From the NCBI GenBank assembly GCA_036346245.1, contig CM070735.1:6156432-6220431 (forward strand): a DNA stretch of 64,000 nucleotides, given 5' to 3'. The DNA is from Bonia amplexicaulis (lineage: Eukaryota; Streptophyta; Magnoliopsida; Poales; Poaceae). Numbering within the stretch: position 1 is the first letter of the stretch; each line of letters begins with the position of its first letter. Shown here one piece after another: positions 11,046-21,019 of the stretch. The notes beneath the pieces are model-generated. The model was not told the DNA's origin, did not search any database, and was given only the letters and a program-made list of their open reading frames with translations. The position numbers were made by a program, and so were the translations under genes.

Positions 11046-11750
11046 ATGTGAAATCGACGTAAGTGTTGGCATGGTGGTGGGAGAAGGATGCGAAGGTGTC
11101 GGTAAAGGTGAAGAGCGGGCGGCCGCCGAGCCCAAAGTCGAGCGCGGGGTCATAGGTTGGCGTCAACTGATCGGTAGGCAGCTCAAAGTCGGCGTCGAGA
11201 TCGTCGCCCCCGCCCGCAGAGGAGGCAAAGTCCCCAGAGGTGGCATCGTCGGAAGCCACGTCGCGGGGTTCCTTGGCGTAGACCTTGCCGCGGTTCACCG
11301 TGGATCCCGCTGGCTTGCCCCCGCCCTTCGCCGTTGGGAGGTGAGTGGAACGACGAGGGAGTTCACGTGATGCCGCGGGCGTCCCTGGATGGCCTCGTCC
11401 GAAGGTTTCTGCTGCATAGCTCCATCCAGGATATGGCGAAAATATTCGCTCACTTTGGATCTGCTCATCCGGGATGGTTCGTCCGTTTCGATCAACCAAA
11501 CACATGTACGACACAAGAAAAAAAAGTTGGATGGGATCATCCATTCATCCTCATCCAAGTAACCAAACGCATACTTAATTTCATGCAAAGACCTCGCGGT
11601 GAAACAGCTGAACCCGAGCTTTCTATTTGCAACTTGCGACGGGAAGCACTGCAAAGCTTACACGTTCTGTGTGACTGTGTCACCGTGACGACTGACGAGT
11701 GATCAGAGTCAAAGAATGAGACGACGCCATCTCAATGACTATTGACTAAT
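11046..11750 (-). other. Unrecognised minus-strand open frames next to the LTR
   Basis: A 170-codon frame (about 11032-11544) and an overlapping 119-codon frame (11295-11654) run on the minus strand. The peptides look gene-like in composition (an acidic DFGLGGRPLFTFTDTF stretch; LDEDEWMIPSNFFF in the other frame) but match no family I know. The longer frame terminates inside the LTR. It may be a decayed gene fragment with a frameshift near 11350, but I cannot name it. Confidence 0.3.
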
Positions 11751-11854
11751 GATGTGCTCCTGTCACTTGAACCGAATTATGTATCTTCAGTCTCCATGCT
11801 GGCATGCAGCCATAACGATGTGCTCCTGTCACTTGAACCGAATTATGTATCTTC
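11751..11854 (+). repeat. 38-bp direct duplication, period 66
   Basis: GATGTGCTCCTGTCACTTGA and the following 18 bases occur identically at 11751-11788 and 11817-11854. Confidence 0.85.
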
Positions 11855-12304
11855 GTTTCGGTTTCGCCTTTTGATTTCTGACTTATTTTTCACTATTTCT
11901 AAATTTCGTCTTTTTTAGATTTTTTTGGATTTTTATCGGTTTCTTTTTTTGTATTCGTTTACATTACATGTGATAGATTAACCTGTTTTTTTTATTTTTT
12001 ATTTTTTTTAATTTAATTATACCAAATAAACCACTTTCATCTTAATTTCAGAATCTTATGCGTGCGTGCGTCGCTTAGGCTACCATTGCAGTTTCACTGC
12101 AGCTTGCGGGATCTCTCCCCAGACCTAGCTAGTTTACAAGTTACACGTACGTGTCGGTCGATCCTTCGATGGCTTTGAACCGGGTTCGCGCGCACACAAT
12201 GGCACAAGTTTCCTACCAAAATACATCGATCATCTGCTTCAATGAGAAACTAAACTGCGAAGCAACACGATCAAAATTAAAGACGGGCCACGCGATACAG
12301 GGCA
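11855..12304. other. Intergenic, T-rich
   Basis: Long T-rich tracts lie at 11880-12020, followed by mixed sequence with no gene. Confidence 0.4.
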
Positions 12305-12480
12305 TATTCTTTTTAGCTGTGGTTTATGACTTTTAGCTGAAATTTTTAAATTTTAACTGTTTACGGTACAGATTATAGAGAGATCGATACTCAATTGTGA
12401 TTTTGGCTGGTACAGATGCTGAACTTTTAATGTATACTACGTTTAACTTGTAGGCTTTATCTTAAGAAAATACTCCGTTT
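12305..12480 (+). repeat. Dispersed MITE-like repeat, family A, copy 1
   Basis: Shared landmarks in order are GGTTTATGACTTTTAGCTG, AAATTTTAACTGTTTACGG, TTTTGGCTGGTACAG, and CCGTTTAAAAGTTAGATACT. The same ordered landmarks recur at 23905-24090 and 45720-45925, and inverted at 59225-59460 and 62365-62590. Confidence 0.6.
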
Positions 12481-15477
12481 AAAAGTTAGATACTGTAGCG
12501 ACTGCTTAAAGTCGATCGACTTATACCCTGCGGAACATCCCCTCAGTGCGATGCATGCGTGCGTCCGTACGACCGATCCAGCCACGCACAAATTCGGGCG
12601 CTCCGCATGTGTGTGCGTGCATACACGCGCATGCGGATCGCCGTATCTATCGGCCGCGCCATAAGCAACCTGGTCGTGGGCTCTTAAATTTGGGGACCCA
12701 GTTAATCTGATCACGTCGGTCGTCTCGCTCCTTTGCACGCTCCACAAGCTATCTGCAATCGACTAACAACCGCGCGTACGCCATCCGATTTATTAATTAG
12801 CCGGTCGTTAGTTACACGCTACGTACGCACGCTCGAGAGGAAGCATATATACCGGCCGACGTACGTATGCCGTTGCTTTTGCATGCGCCAATGCCAATGC
12901 ATGCACGCACGGCATGGTGAAGTGTATCGCACAGGTCAATTCGGGTGGTCCATGGTCTAGGCCTTTTTTTTGGCGTTCACACACGTAAACGTTTCTTAGT
13001 AGTTCCAAGATATCTTCTCAAAATCAGCGTAAGTTGTAGCTTATACGTACATGGACTTTGCAGAAAATCGCCAGATTCATGTGTGTTCCAGACACTGGCG
13101 TTTTTATTGGCATTCGATTAGTCTGGAACAGTAAAGAAGAATAGTGTTGTGCATTTCTGTTAAAAACAGTCTTTTCTTGTCTTCTTTTCAGTAAACCTTT
13201 TGTTGGAGTCAGGAGGAATTACCCTCAATTTATATCATCAGAACTTAGGCTCTGGCCGAAAGTATTGTAGTTTTTGGTTTTTAGTTGTGTTTTTTGGCTA
13301 ATTGCGAGAGAAATCGAGAGAGAAAAGGATATTTGCGTTGAGAAGCTATTTTGTTTAAAGCGACTACTATAGTAACTCTTACAAATAACTTATAGAAACT
13401 ATCTTAAAAAACCACTCCGCTCATCAACCAAGAAGATAGAAACTGTTTATAACATAGCCTTAGAAACCACAAGCAGTCCCAGTACAAAGTAGCAAGATAA
13501 ACCAGTGGAGAAGGAAGAGAAGAAAGCTGCCTTCTTTGAGTGCAGAGAAAAACAGAAATAAGATCAAACGGTCAAAGTCAACTATCAAAAATAGCTCTGT
13601 GGTTTGCACAGCATGACAGCTGCTGCAAAGTAGTACATTGCATAACGTGGCTTCGAAAAAGTGTTTGGCTTGAATACCCTTATAGGAGTAGGAGTGGATA
13701 CAGACGGATATTGTTTATCTTGTATATATTTTATTTCATATTTTTTTAGAGTTATAGTTGGATACGGATAATATCGGATATTCATTTCTCCATTCCGTAT
13801 CCGTTCCATAATTTTTCGGACGATCGGTCGGACGAAAATTATTCGCTTCTTTGCACAGGACATTGGACAATATGTTACAATCAGAGCGAATATAGAGAGA
13901 CTAATTACTGACATGTTGAAGGAAAAACACTCAGTATTTACACCTGTTTAGATATGATAATTTGTCTATATATTATCTTGTTCCTATGTGAAATCGTAAT
14001 AAACTTTCTCATATCACTTGACATACGAATATATATGGACGGATATCACTTATCCTGTATCCTATTCTATATTTTTTCTTCAGAGTCGGAATCGAACACG
14101 GATAGTGCTAGATATCTATCTACTCCTTCTGTATTTGTTCCACAAATCTTCGATCGATCGAAAGAAAATTATCCGCTCCGTTTACTCCTCCTACCTTTCT
14201 GTAACTGCAAAAGTCTGCCCTTTGTTTTGTTTGCATTGATGTGCCATGTGTTTTAGACTTTTAGGCGGAACTAAACACGTACGTACTCCGCCAGCATGAT
14301 CAACCAACTGACATTGCATAAGATAGATTATTGATAGAAAATTATTCACCCATTCCTTATTTTTGTTTTAAAATACTAATGCACATAAGTTTTTTTTTAA
14401 AATACTAATGCATATAAGTTTTCACTACCCATATTTTTCATGGTTAATAATAGTCGAAGTCATGCTTGTGTTGGGGATATCAACTTTCAAATGTAGTGGC
14501 AAAACTGACATAATTATAATGTTTTTGTAAATTTGTATTTACAACAGGTATTTGCAAGATTTTCTATAGTAGAGAACGAGAAATAAAATAATTGCATAAA
14601 CTTCTAAATCATGGAAGATAGGAGGCAAATAATTAAGAAATTCAAAAGAGTTTGTTTACTGAAAGTCCAATAAAAAAGAGAGAAAATTACAATTTACTAT
14701 TAAACGTTGGTCTTTATATTGAGGAAAAATCCAAGCGGCCATTTTTGGTTTGTTTGCTTAGCACTCTATATAAACTATCTAGCAAGTTTTTTTAAAAAGG
14801 TTCAAAACCCTGTGATCATATACGTAGAAAATTAGTAAATTTGACTGCCATGGCCGGACCTCCTGTACCCAGTGGACGGTTTTACCACTAGAATAACATA
14901 TTGGTTAAATTTAGATGAATAATAAGTATGATCACAAAGTCTTCTCTCCTTAATGAAATAGAGAGGGAACAAACTACAGGAGCGGTGGCCAAGAAAGAAT
15001 GGCCGTGAGTTCGGTGGAGGAGAAGCCTTTGTGGGCCCTACATGTTATTGATCGGACTTGGTAAGTGTGTCATCCTATGTGGTAAAACCATTCACTCATT
15101 GTGCCATACGGGTAATATCATTATGCGAAATCGGATTAGAGTGTTATTTGAATCGGATTGTATAGTTTGGAAGATCAAATACCTGGTTTTATAGTTTAAG
15201 ATGTTGGATGAACTTTGAAACAAAGTTTAAGATGTTATATGGACTTATTTCAACATGAGACGAACACACGTAGACCCTTCGTATAAATTTATCCCTTTTT
15301 CTACTGTATATATGTATCAGGAGCTCAACAGTTGAAATGTTTTAAACAACTAAAATTTAAGAGATGCGCTCACGTAGTATATACGTACGTACGTACTGCC
15401 AATTTTATTTCTTGATGGATGTAGAAATGTGGTTGCCTGTTGCCTCGCACGGCCGATCGAGCCTTCGCGCGATCTTA
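12481..15477. other. Intergenic
   Basis: 12530-12960 is rich in GCATGC and CGTACG words, as often seen in grass promoters, but has no coding frame I trust. Two related segments, 13695-13855 and 14028-14190, share GGACGGATAT, TTTTTT-AGAGT and a GATCG-rich end. They form a direct repeat spaced about 333 bases. A duplicated AAAATACTAATGCA word lies at 14371-14422. Nothing is coding. Confidence 0.4.
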
Positions 15478-15870
15478 TCACACCGCGTAGTCGCATGTGC
15501 CGAATTGGCACTTCTTGGAGCACTGGACGAAGCAGTCGCCGCAGTTCTTGTCGTCGTTGAGGAGGTCGACGCAGTGGCCGCCGCAGCACGTCTGCCCGAA
15601 CTCGCAAGTCTTGTTGCAGTTGCCGCAGTGATTGACGCTGGACTTGGTATCGACGCACATGCCCTCGCAGCACGTCGCCCCGGGGCTCCCCGCCTCCAGG
15701 CAGATCGACGGTGGTTTCTTGCTGCAGTCGTAGAACGACGGCGGCGGCGGTGAGAACTCGACGTTCGCCAGGAAGCGGCTTCTCCTGACTGCAGGAGGCA
15801 TAGTGTCATCCGCCGCCGCGGAGGCGAAGACGAGGCCGAGCGCCATGAGAAAGATGGTGGTTTTTCTCAT
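15478..15870 (-). CDS. STIG1-like cysteine-rich secreted protein
   Basis: This is an intronless frame of 130 residues. A hydrophobic signal peptide (MRKTTIFLMALGLVFASAAA) comes first, then a low-complexity linker (EFSPPPPSF), then a C-terminal domain with sixteen cysteines containing CCEGMCVD, HCGNCNKTC, GQTCCGGHCVDL, NCGDC and KCQFGTCDY. That spacing is the Stig1 domain of stigma-specific STIG1 and its relatives, small apoplastic proteins found mainly in reproductive tissue. STIG1 proteins promote pollen-tube growth or control stigma exudate in Solanaceae; the role of this one is inferred only. The start codon at 15870 gives a typical signal peptide, and the length is normal for the family. 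The frame is intact. Confidence 0.92.
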   Translation of the reverse strand: MRKTTIFLMALGLVFASAAADDTMPPAVRRSRFLANVEFSPPPPSFYDCSKKPPSICLEAGSPGATCCEGMCVDTKSSVNHCGNCNKTCEFGQTCCGGHCVDLLNDDKNCGDCFVQCSKKCQFGTCDYAV

Positions 15871-17569
15871 GGCGGGCGGGCAGTAGACGGCGTTTGTGGC
15901 TATGCACTTATGATCTGTGCCTCGGCAGGTGCCTCTATGGAGGGAGGAAATGGTGGTGAAGGGAGGGGAGGTGTTCTTATACTAAGAAGGCAATGTGAAA
16001 GTCAGAAGTAGCATGCATGGCAATGGTTAATTTGCACGGCAAAAAGCCTAGAGTGAAGGGAGGGAGTGTGCGGTGCAAGGCTGTGGGCTTGCAAGCTAGC
16101 CGGCTCCAGCCACCCATGGCTTGCACATTGCCTCTTTTGCATAGATTGGAATTTGCTAATGCCTGAATCACTCCCTGAAGATTTGACACGTTTACTAGAT
16201 TTGGGCATGAGTTGACTACTCACCGTAATTACAGCAATAATTTTATAATGATGGCACTTTAGTTATCGTCTTACGTCCGTTGATCAAACTAACAGCACAT
16301 GCATATTGTTGATGTAGTTTTAAAGACACTATGAATTTGTTCTCACAGATAAGTAATGGGAAGTCTCCCATCTCATGTTTGGTTCAGCGTGACATATGTA
16401 CTTATGTAGTCGACATTCGACAGCTTTGGAATTCCCCTGACTGAAGATTCCTCTCAGGTTAGATATAGAAATACCCAACTTGATGACTTAATTAGAGATT
16501 TTTGTTTTTACCTGCAGCCTGAAATGACTTCTCCTGGTTGCCTGTACTTCGTCAACAGGCTCAAATGGAGCGCACACCACCCTTATGGTGCATTAGAAGA
16601 GGTCGGTGCTACTGTCCGTGTGATTTGAGGCATAATCCCGGCCTGCAACAGAAGCATAATTTCGTTTTCTTAGAGAGAGGGAAGATAATGAGTACACATT
16701 CAGAAAGGCATGTTGCAGATCAAGCTTGAAAATGTTGTTTCTGTACTTACTTCAAAATATGCAGAAACGACACATGAGCTCAAATCACCAGCAGGAAAAA
16801 TAGGGTAGGGCATTATGTACTCTGTAATACATGCCCTATCTGAATCAAGTTCACCTTCTTGTTAGTGCCATAGATGAGAAAACAAAAACAACACTTGTTG
16901 GAATTAAAAGGAAAAATTCAACTAAATCCTCCTGCCTGTTGTTTAGCAGAGCATTCCTAACCGGATAAAAAACAAGCAATTTCCAATAGGTTTTTATCAA
17001 GGGATATATAGTATTAACTGAACATGTTCATTCCTCTTTACAACACCGATGTTGGATCACTAGCCGGACATTGCTTGATGGTAGTGGTGAGCTACAAACC
17101 GGTAGTGTCAACCATACTTAACTATCTAGGGATGCAGTTCAATTGCACATAGAAGTCTCTGGTGACGATCGGATAAATGCACCTCGCAACAATGAAGGAT
17201 GATTTCATGATCATGAATTGATGATGATGATGTTTTCTTCCTTTTTCTCCTTCCTTTGTTGTTTCATTTTTAAGTTGAACAATGTCACTACTTTCTCCTT
17301 AATCAATTTAATAGGCGGCTCTCCAGGCTGTTCGTTTCAAAAAGAAGGCTGAGCTTTATTCCATGTAGCTCTTCTGAAGTTCTGTCTTTCCTAGAAATCA
17401 GGTGGAACTTTCTTACACCTACCCACCCAAAGTGGTGTTTGTACCAGACAAATAAGCTGCTTTATTTAAATGTTTTTACGTTCCATGGAACCAAAGCCAC
17501 TGGAAATCTGGAGGTGATCCAATACATTGAAATGAGCGACATGTTTTTATTAATTCCATTGTGCTTTAG
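15871..17569. other. Intergenic; promoter of the STIG1-like gene at the left end
   Basis: AGTATAAGAA on the minus strand (15976-15985) is a possible TATA element about 105 bases upstream of the start. The remainder holds no gene I can support. A short frame near 16520-16625 reads like an exon (GCLYFVNRLKWSAHHPYG) but has no partner. Confidence 0.35.
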
Positions 17570-17696
17570 AGTGCTTTTGAAACGGCTTCGGCTTTCGAAG
17601 CCGGAAGAAGCTGAATTAAACACTCGACATTCGACACCTCTCACTTTCAGCTGCTACTATTCCAAAACTAAAAGCTCTAGCCGTTTCAAACGCCTA
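17570..17696. mobile_element. Small MITE, 127 bp
   Basis: AGTGCTTTTGAAACGGCT at the left is the inverted partner of AGCCGTTTCAAACGCCTA at the right. The target duplication is unclear. Confidence 0.5.
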
Positions 17697-17789
17697 AGCT
17701 GGTGGGAAGCTTCCTCAAGACATTGGTGAATGTTGCTACGAATAAACAAATAAAGTTCCTGCCTCCCTCTTAAAAATCCCTAGTTAGTA

Positions 17790-19015
17790 GATGCTTAGGT
17801 GGTGTTTGATTCGGCTTCAACTTCCCCTTCCAGAAACCAGGAACCGAATCAAACGTCCGGCTTCCAAAAGCCACTTCTATTCAATGGCTTTTAGATGACC
17901 CTGATCCTCCCTCACGCTCAACTCCGGCCTCCCACCGCCTTCGCCCACCACCTCCACAACCTCCATCTCCGCCTCCTCCACCTCGTCCAGCCTCCGGTGC
18001 CCATCTCCATTGGCCCCGTGGGCGCTGCCTCCGACTCCTCGTCGTCCCGCCTCCTTCGCGTCACCCCTTCTCCCTTGGCCTCCGTCCATTTTCTCCACCT
18101 CTGACGAGGATATAATAATTCTCTAATTATTAGCCATAAGTCTTAATGCGACTACTTTTTGGTCGTAAGTCTATCTACGACCACATAGTCGTAAGTCTTA
18201 CTGCGACTACTCCTTAGTCGTAAGTCCCTCTACGACCATATAGTCGTAAGTATTACTATGATTACTCCTTGGTCGTAAGTCCCCCTACCACCTGGTCATA
18301 GACTATCCTACGAATAGCCTATCTAGTGCCTCATAGAGTCGCCTGATAAGACGGTTAGAACGTGCGCTTATCTCTAATAACCGCACATGATCTCCCTATG
18401 ACAACAACCGTTGTATGGCGAACCGCCTCCACATCTCTCTGACAATAACTTCTATTGGGTGGTTATCTCCCGAACCGATGAGACGTCTTTTGGCGCAAGA
18501 CAACTGTCGTCATTTGGTCAACTATATAAAGGTTTACGTCAGAGAAGAGGGAAAGGAGGCAGATCTAAGCAAGAGATAGTGCAAGACATTTCTCATTACA
18601 CATTTTATAATTTTTCTCTCTAAGTAATAGCAACACAGGACGTAGAGTTATTATTCTTCCAGGAGAAGGCCCAAATCTGTATAAAAATTCTCGTGTTTTT
18701 CTTCTGCATTATTAGATCTCAGTGATAAGAATTTTTTTCTTCCTTGGCCTCGCTGGCGCCACCTTTATTCATGGAGTTTTTTTCACCTTTTTTTCTTTCA
18801 TCCTTCTTTTTATTTTCTTGTCCGTGAAGATGTGTTTTCATTTTCATTTTTCTATTTTTTTCCTTTTTATTTTTCAAATTAGCTTAGCCGAAAGCTTCAC
18901 CTAAATCAAGCACCAATACTTTTAGTCGCTGCTATTCTATTTCAACCGAAAACTTAGACTAAAAATGAGAAACTCGGACTAAAACTCGGAAGGTGCAGGT
19001 TTCAAACGCCCTAAG
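17790..19015. mobile_element. Inverted-repeat element interrupted by a nested LTR
   Basis: GCTTAGGTGGTGTTTGATTC at the left and CAAACGCCCTAAGCTG at the right look like imperfect inverted ends. The interior, apart from the nested LTR at 18102-18735, is about 590 bases with a CT-rich core. Boundaries are approximate and the family is unclear. Confidence 0.35.
18102..18735 (+). mobile_element. Truncated Gypsy solo LTR
   Basis: It begins TGACGAGGATATAATAATTC, the start of the solo LTR at 41246. It carries the same array of GTCGTAAGTC words and palindromic ACGACCA/TAGTCGTA blocks, the CTATATAAAGG promoter box, and the GGACGTAGAGTTATTATTC segment. The conserved LTR terminus (ATTAAAAC-GTCGACA) is missing, so the 3' end has been lost or rearranged. 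Confidence 0.75.
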
Positions 19016-19403
19016 CTGCCCACACGCCACGGTTGTGAATGTGACGGTGGCATGGCTGCCGTTGCTTGGAGACTCGGGTGCGTCCGGCACTCGGGCCGGA
19101 TCGTGCCGCGGTTCATCATCAGGCAGCCCACAAGCCACGGGGACGGGTGCAGTGTTCGGCGAGTGGGCGCGCGCGTCGAATTACGTGGAATCGGAGGGGA
19201 GCGCAAGCGACGTGCGCGGTCATTAGCGGAGAAGCCCACGTCCCGTCCGTGCACAGAGACCATGCGTTTTCGCCCTGCCTCCCACTGCGTGCAGCCGCGC
19301 GCACGTCTGCCGCAGCCGCGCCGGGACACCACAATAGTCAATAGAAGTAGAAGTAGTATGTGTCCCGGCGGTATCGCGCGTGCCATCGTGCCGTGCCGAT
19401 TTA
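19016..19403. other. GC-rich intergenic segment
   Basis: Overlapping frames on both strands are a by-product of high GC. I see no conserved protein. It ends with the A that precedes the Helitron. Confidence 0.35.
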
Positions 19404-19439
19404 TCACTACTACTTAAAAATTAGAGTTGGTGGTATTCT

Positions 19440-20300
19440 GTCCGTCCTCTCCATCACTCTCACATACACTGCGCCGACGTGTGGGCCTCCTCCCCACCGA
19501 TTCTCCGCCACGTTCTCCGCCCGTTCGCCACGTTCTCCGCCCGTTCGCCACTCATATCATTCCAATGCGATCGGAGCCGCTGCTCCTCCCTCCCGAACCG
19601 TCGTCTCCGCTCCGCCTCGCCTCCTCCCCACTCCGCATTGCCACCGCTGCCGCCTCCCCTGCTCCTCCGCTCCGCCGCCGCCTCCCCTGCTCCTCCGCAC
19701 TGCCGCCGCCGCCTCCTCCCCCGCTCCGCCGCCGCCTCCTCTGCAGTTCTCCCGACTCCCACGCAGCAGCGCGCTCCCCTTCCCCTACGCAACCGCTCCC
19801 AGATCAAAATCTCATCCACCGTGACGCTCTCCTCTCCACCGCGACGCCTCCGCCTTCTTCTCCGCCACCCAACCGCTGTCTCCGCTCCGCCCGCCTCCTC
19901 CACCGCACGCCTTGAACCGCCGCTGCCTCCTCCCCCGCTCCTCTGCTCCGCCGCCTCCTCCCTACCCAGCTCTAAATCTCCACCGCCTCGCCTCTCCTCT
20001 CCACCGCATCGCCTCCCTGCCTTCTCTCCGCCGCCCCCTCCCTCGGCGCCGCCGCCCCACCAAACCCCATATCTAAACCTCCTCCTTGTAAGGAGAGGTA
20101 GGAGTGCGGTGAGCAGAGAGAGAGAGAGGGGGGAGCAGCGACGGCGGCATTGCAGCGAGCGGGCCAGCTCGCGTGATCTGAGCGGGGCATGGTGGTGGTG
20201 ACGCTGCTTCTCCCTCTCAGATCTAGAGGCGCGCGCGGATCTCTCTCCGCCTCGGGCGGTTTCGTCTTGCTCGTCGTCTTCGTCGATGGGTTGTGGAGGT
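19440..20300 (+). other. GC/CT-rich segment in the Helitron
   Basis: Alternating CCTCCGC, GCCGCCTCC and related words give long open frames on both strands (360 codons on minus, 240 on plus). These are compositional artefacts. The part directly before 20309 could be the captured 5' leader of the CESA gene, since a leader would lie there. Confidence 0.45.
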
Positions 20301-20308
20301 GAGTGGAG

Positions 20309-20403
20309 ATAGCGACGAACGTGGGGATGGTGGCAGGCTTGCACAACCGCAACGAGTTCATCATGATCTGCCATGATGGTGACGCGCCAGCCGCATCGCC
20401 GCA
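20309..20403 (+). pseudogene. Captured CESA (cellulose synthase catalytic subunit) exon-1 fragment
   Basis: Translation gives IATNVGMVAGLHNRNEF followed by IMICHDGDAPA. Grass CESA proteins of the CESA1/6 type begin with a closely similar N-terminus (GMVAGSxNRNEFVMI-xDGDAP), immediately before the zinc-finger exon. Here the expected start ATG reads ATA and the fragment stops where exon 1 normally ends, with GTACGT as donor-like sequence. The zinc finger and catalytic domains are absent, so this is a captured, non-functional piece. I rely on memory for the CESA comparison. Confidence 0.7.
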
Positions 20404-20549
20404 GTACGTGTTCCTCTCTCCCTCTCTCTCTCTCTCTCGATGATGATCTCCTGCAACTTGCTAAAATCGTGACGATTTCTTTTTCTTTGTAGTTATGGTG
20501 CCCTGAGATTGTCCTCCTTATGTTTGTTAAGTCAATTGGCATTGTTTAG

Positions 20550-21019
20550 CTTGGTAGCTTTTTATCCAAAGTTGAGAGAACTCATACAGAGGAAAGATGA
20601 TATTGCTGCTAAGATGATATTGCTGCTAAGTCTGCTTCACCGCCAATGTATTATAAGTGTGACCTGCGGGAACATGTTCTCTCTCCAGAATTTTTTGGCA
20701 CAATGTTTGATGTTATTCTTGTGGATCCTCCATGGGAAGAGTATGTTCATCGCACACCAGGAATAACAGATCACATAGACTATTGGAATGCTGAGGACAT
20801 TATGAATTTGAAGATTGATGTTTGTTCTCATTGTTTAGTTGTTTCATCTTTCTCTTATGGATGTTTGCTCTTTTGGGGAGTTCATTTTATGCTACAGAAT
20901 ATTAATATGCTTCAGTGCATTGTTTGAAACAACAGGCTATAGCTGATACTCCCTCTTTTGTCTTCCTCTGGGTTGGTGATGGTGTAGGTCTTGAACAGGG
21001 CCGTCAATGTTTAAAGAGG
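20550..21019 (+). pseudogene. Captured METTL14-like (MT-A70 family) fragment
   Basis: Two exon-like pieces are recognisable. The first (about 20553-20821) reads FYPKLRELIQRKDDIA, then SASPPMYYKCDLREHV, FFGTMFDVILVDPPWEEYVH and DYWNAEDIMNLKI. The second (20934-21019) reads AIADTPSFVFLWVGDGVG then LEQGRQCLKR and ends at a GTGAG donor. These match the plant METTL14-type subunit of the m6A RNA methyltransferase, which has EPPL in place of the catalytic DPPW elsewhere in the family; plant members keep DPPW as here. A 17-bp tandem duplication at 20596-20629 breaks the frame in the first piece. The downstream exon expected next (GFRRCEDICW) is not found. It is a dead fragment. Confidence 0.85.
20596..20629 (+). 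repeat. 17-bp tandem duplication causing a frameshift
   Basis: GATGATATTGCTGCTAA occurs twice in succession. Removing one unit in thought would bring the two flanking parts of the methyltransferase frame into register, which shows that the duplication came after capture or inactivation. Confidence 0.9.

Noticed and set aside
15364..15809. Frames overlapping the STIG1-like gene
   Set aside because: Shadow frames of a cysteine-rich GC-rich gene; only the minus frame with signal peptide and Stig1 cysteines is credible.
18900..19420. GC-rich frames suggesting a gene left of the Helitron
   Set aside because: Frames overlap on both strands, none has a domain, and one crosses the Helitron boundary.
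19460..20542. A 360-codon minus-strand open frame and a 240-codon plus-strand frame
   Set aside because: Both lie in CT/GC-rich low-complexity sequence inside the Helitron and show only repetitive Arg/Gly/Pro/Ser peptides; open frames are expected there by composition.
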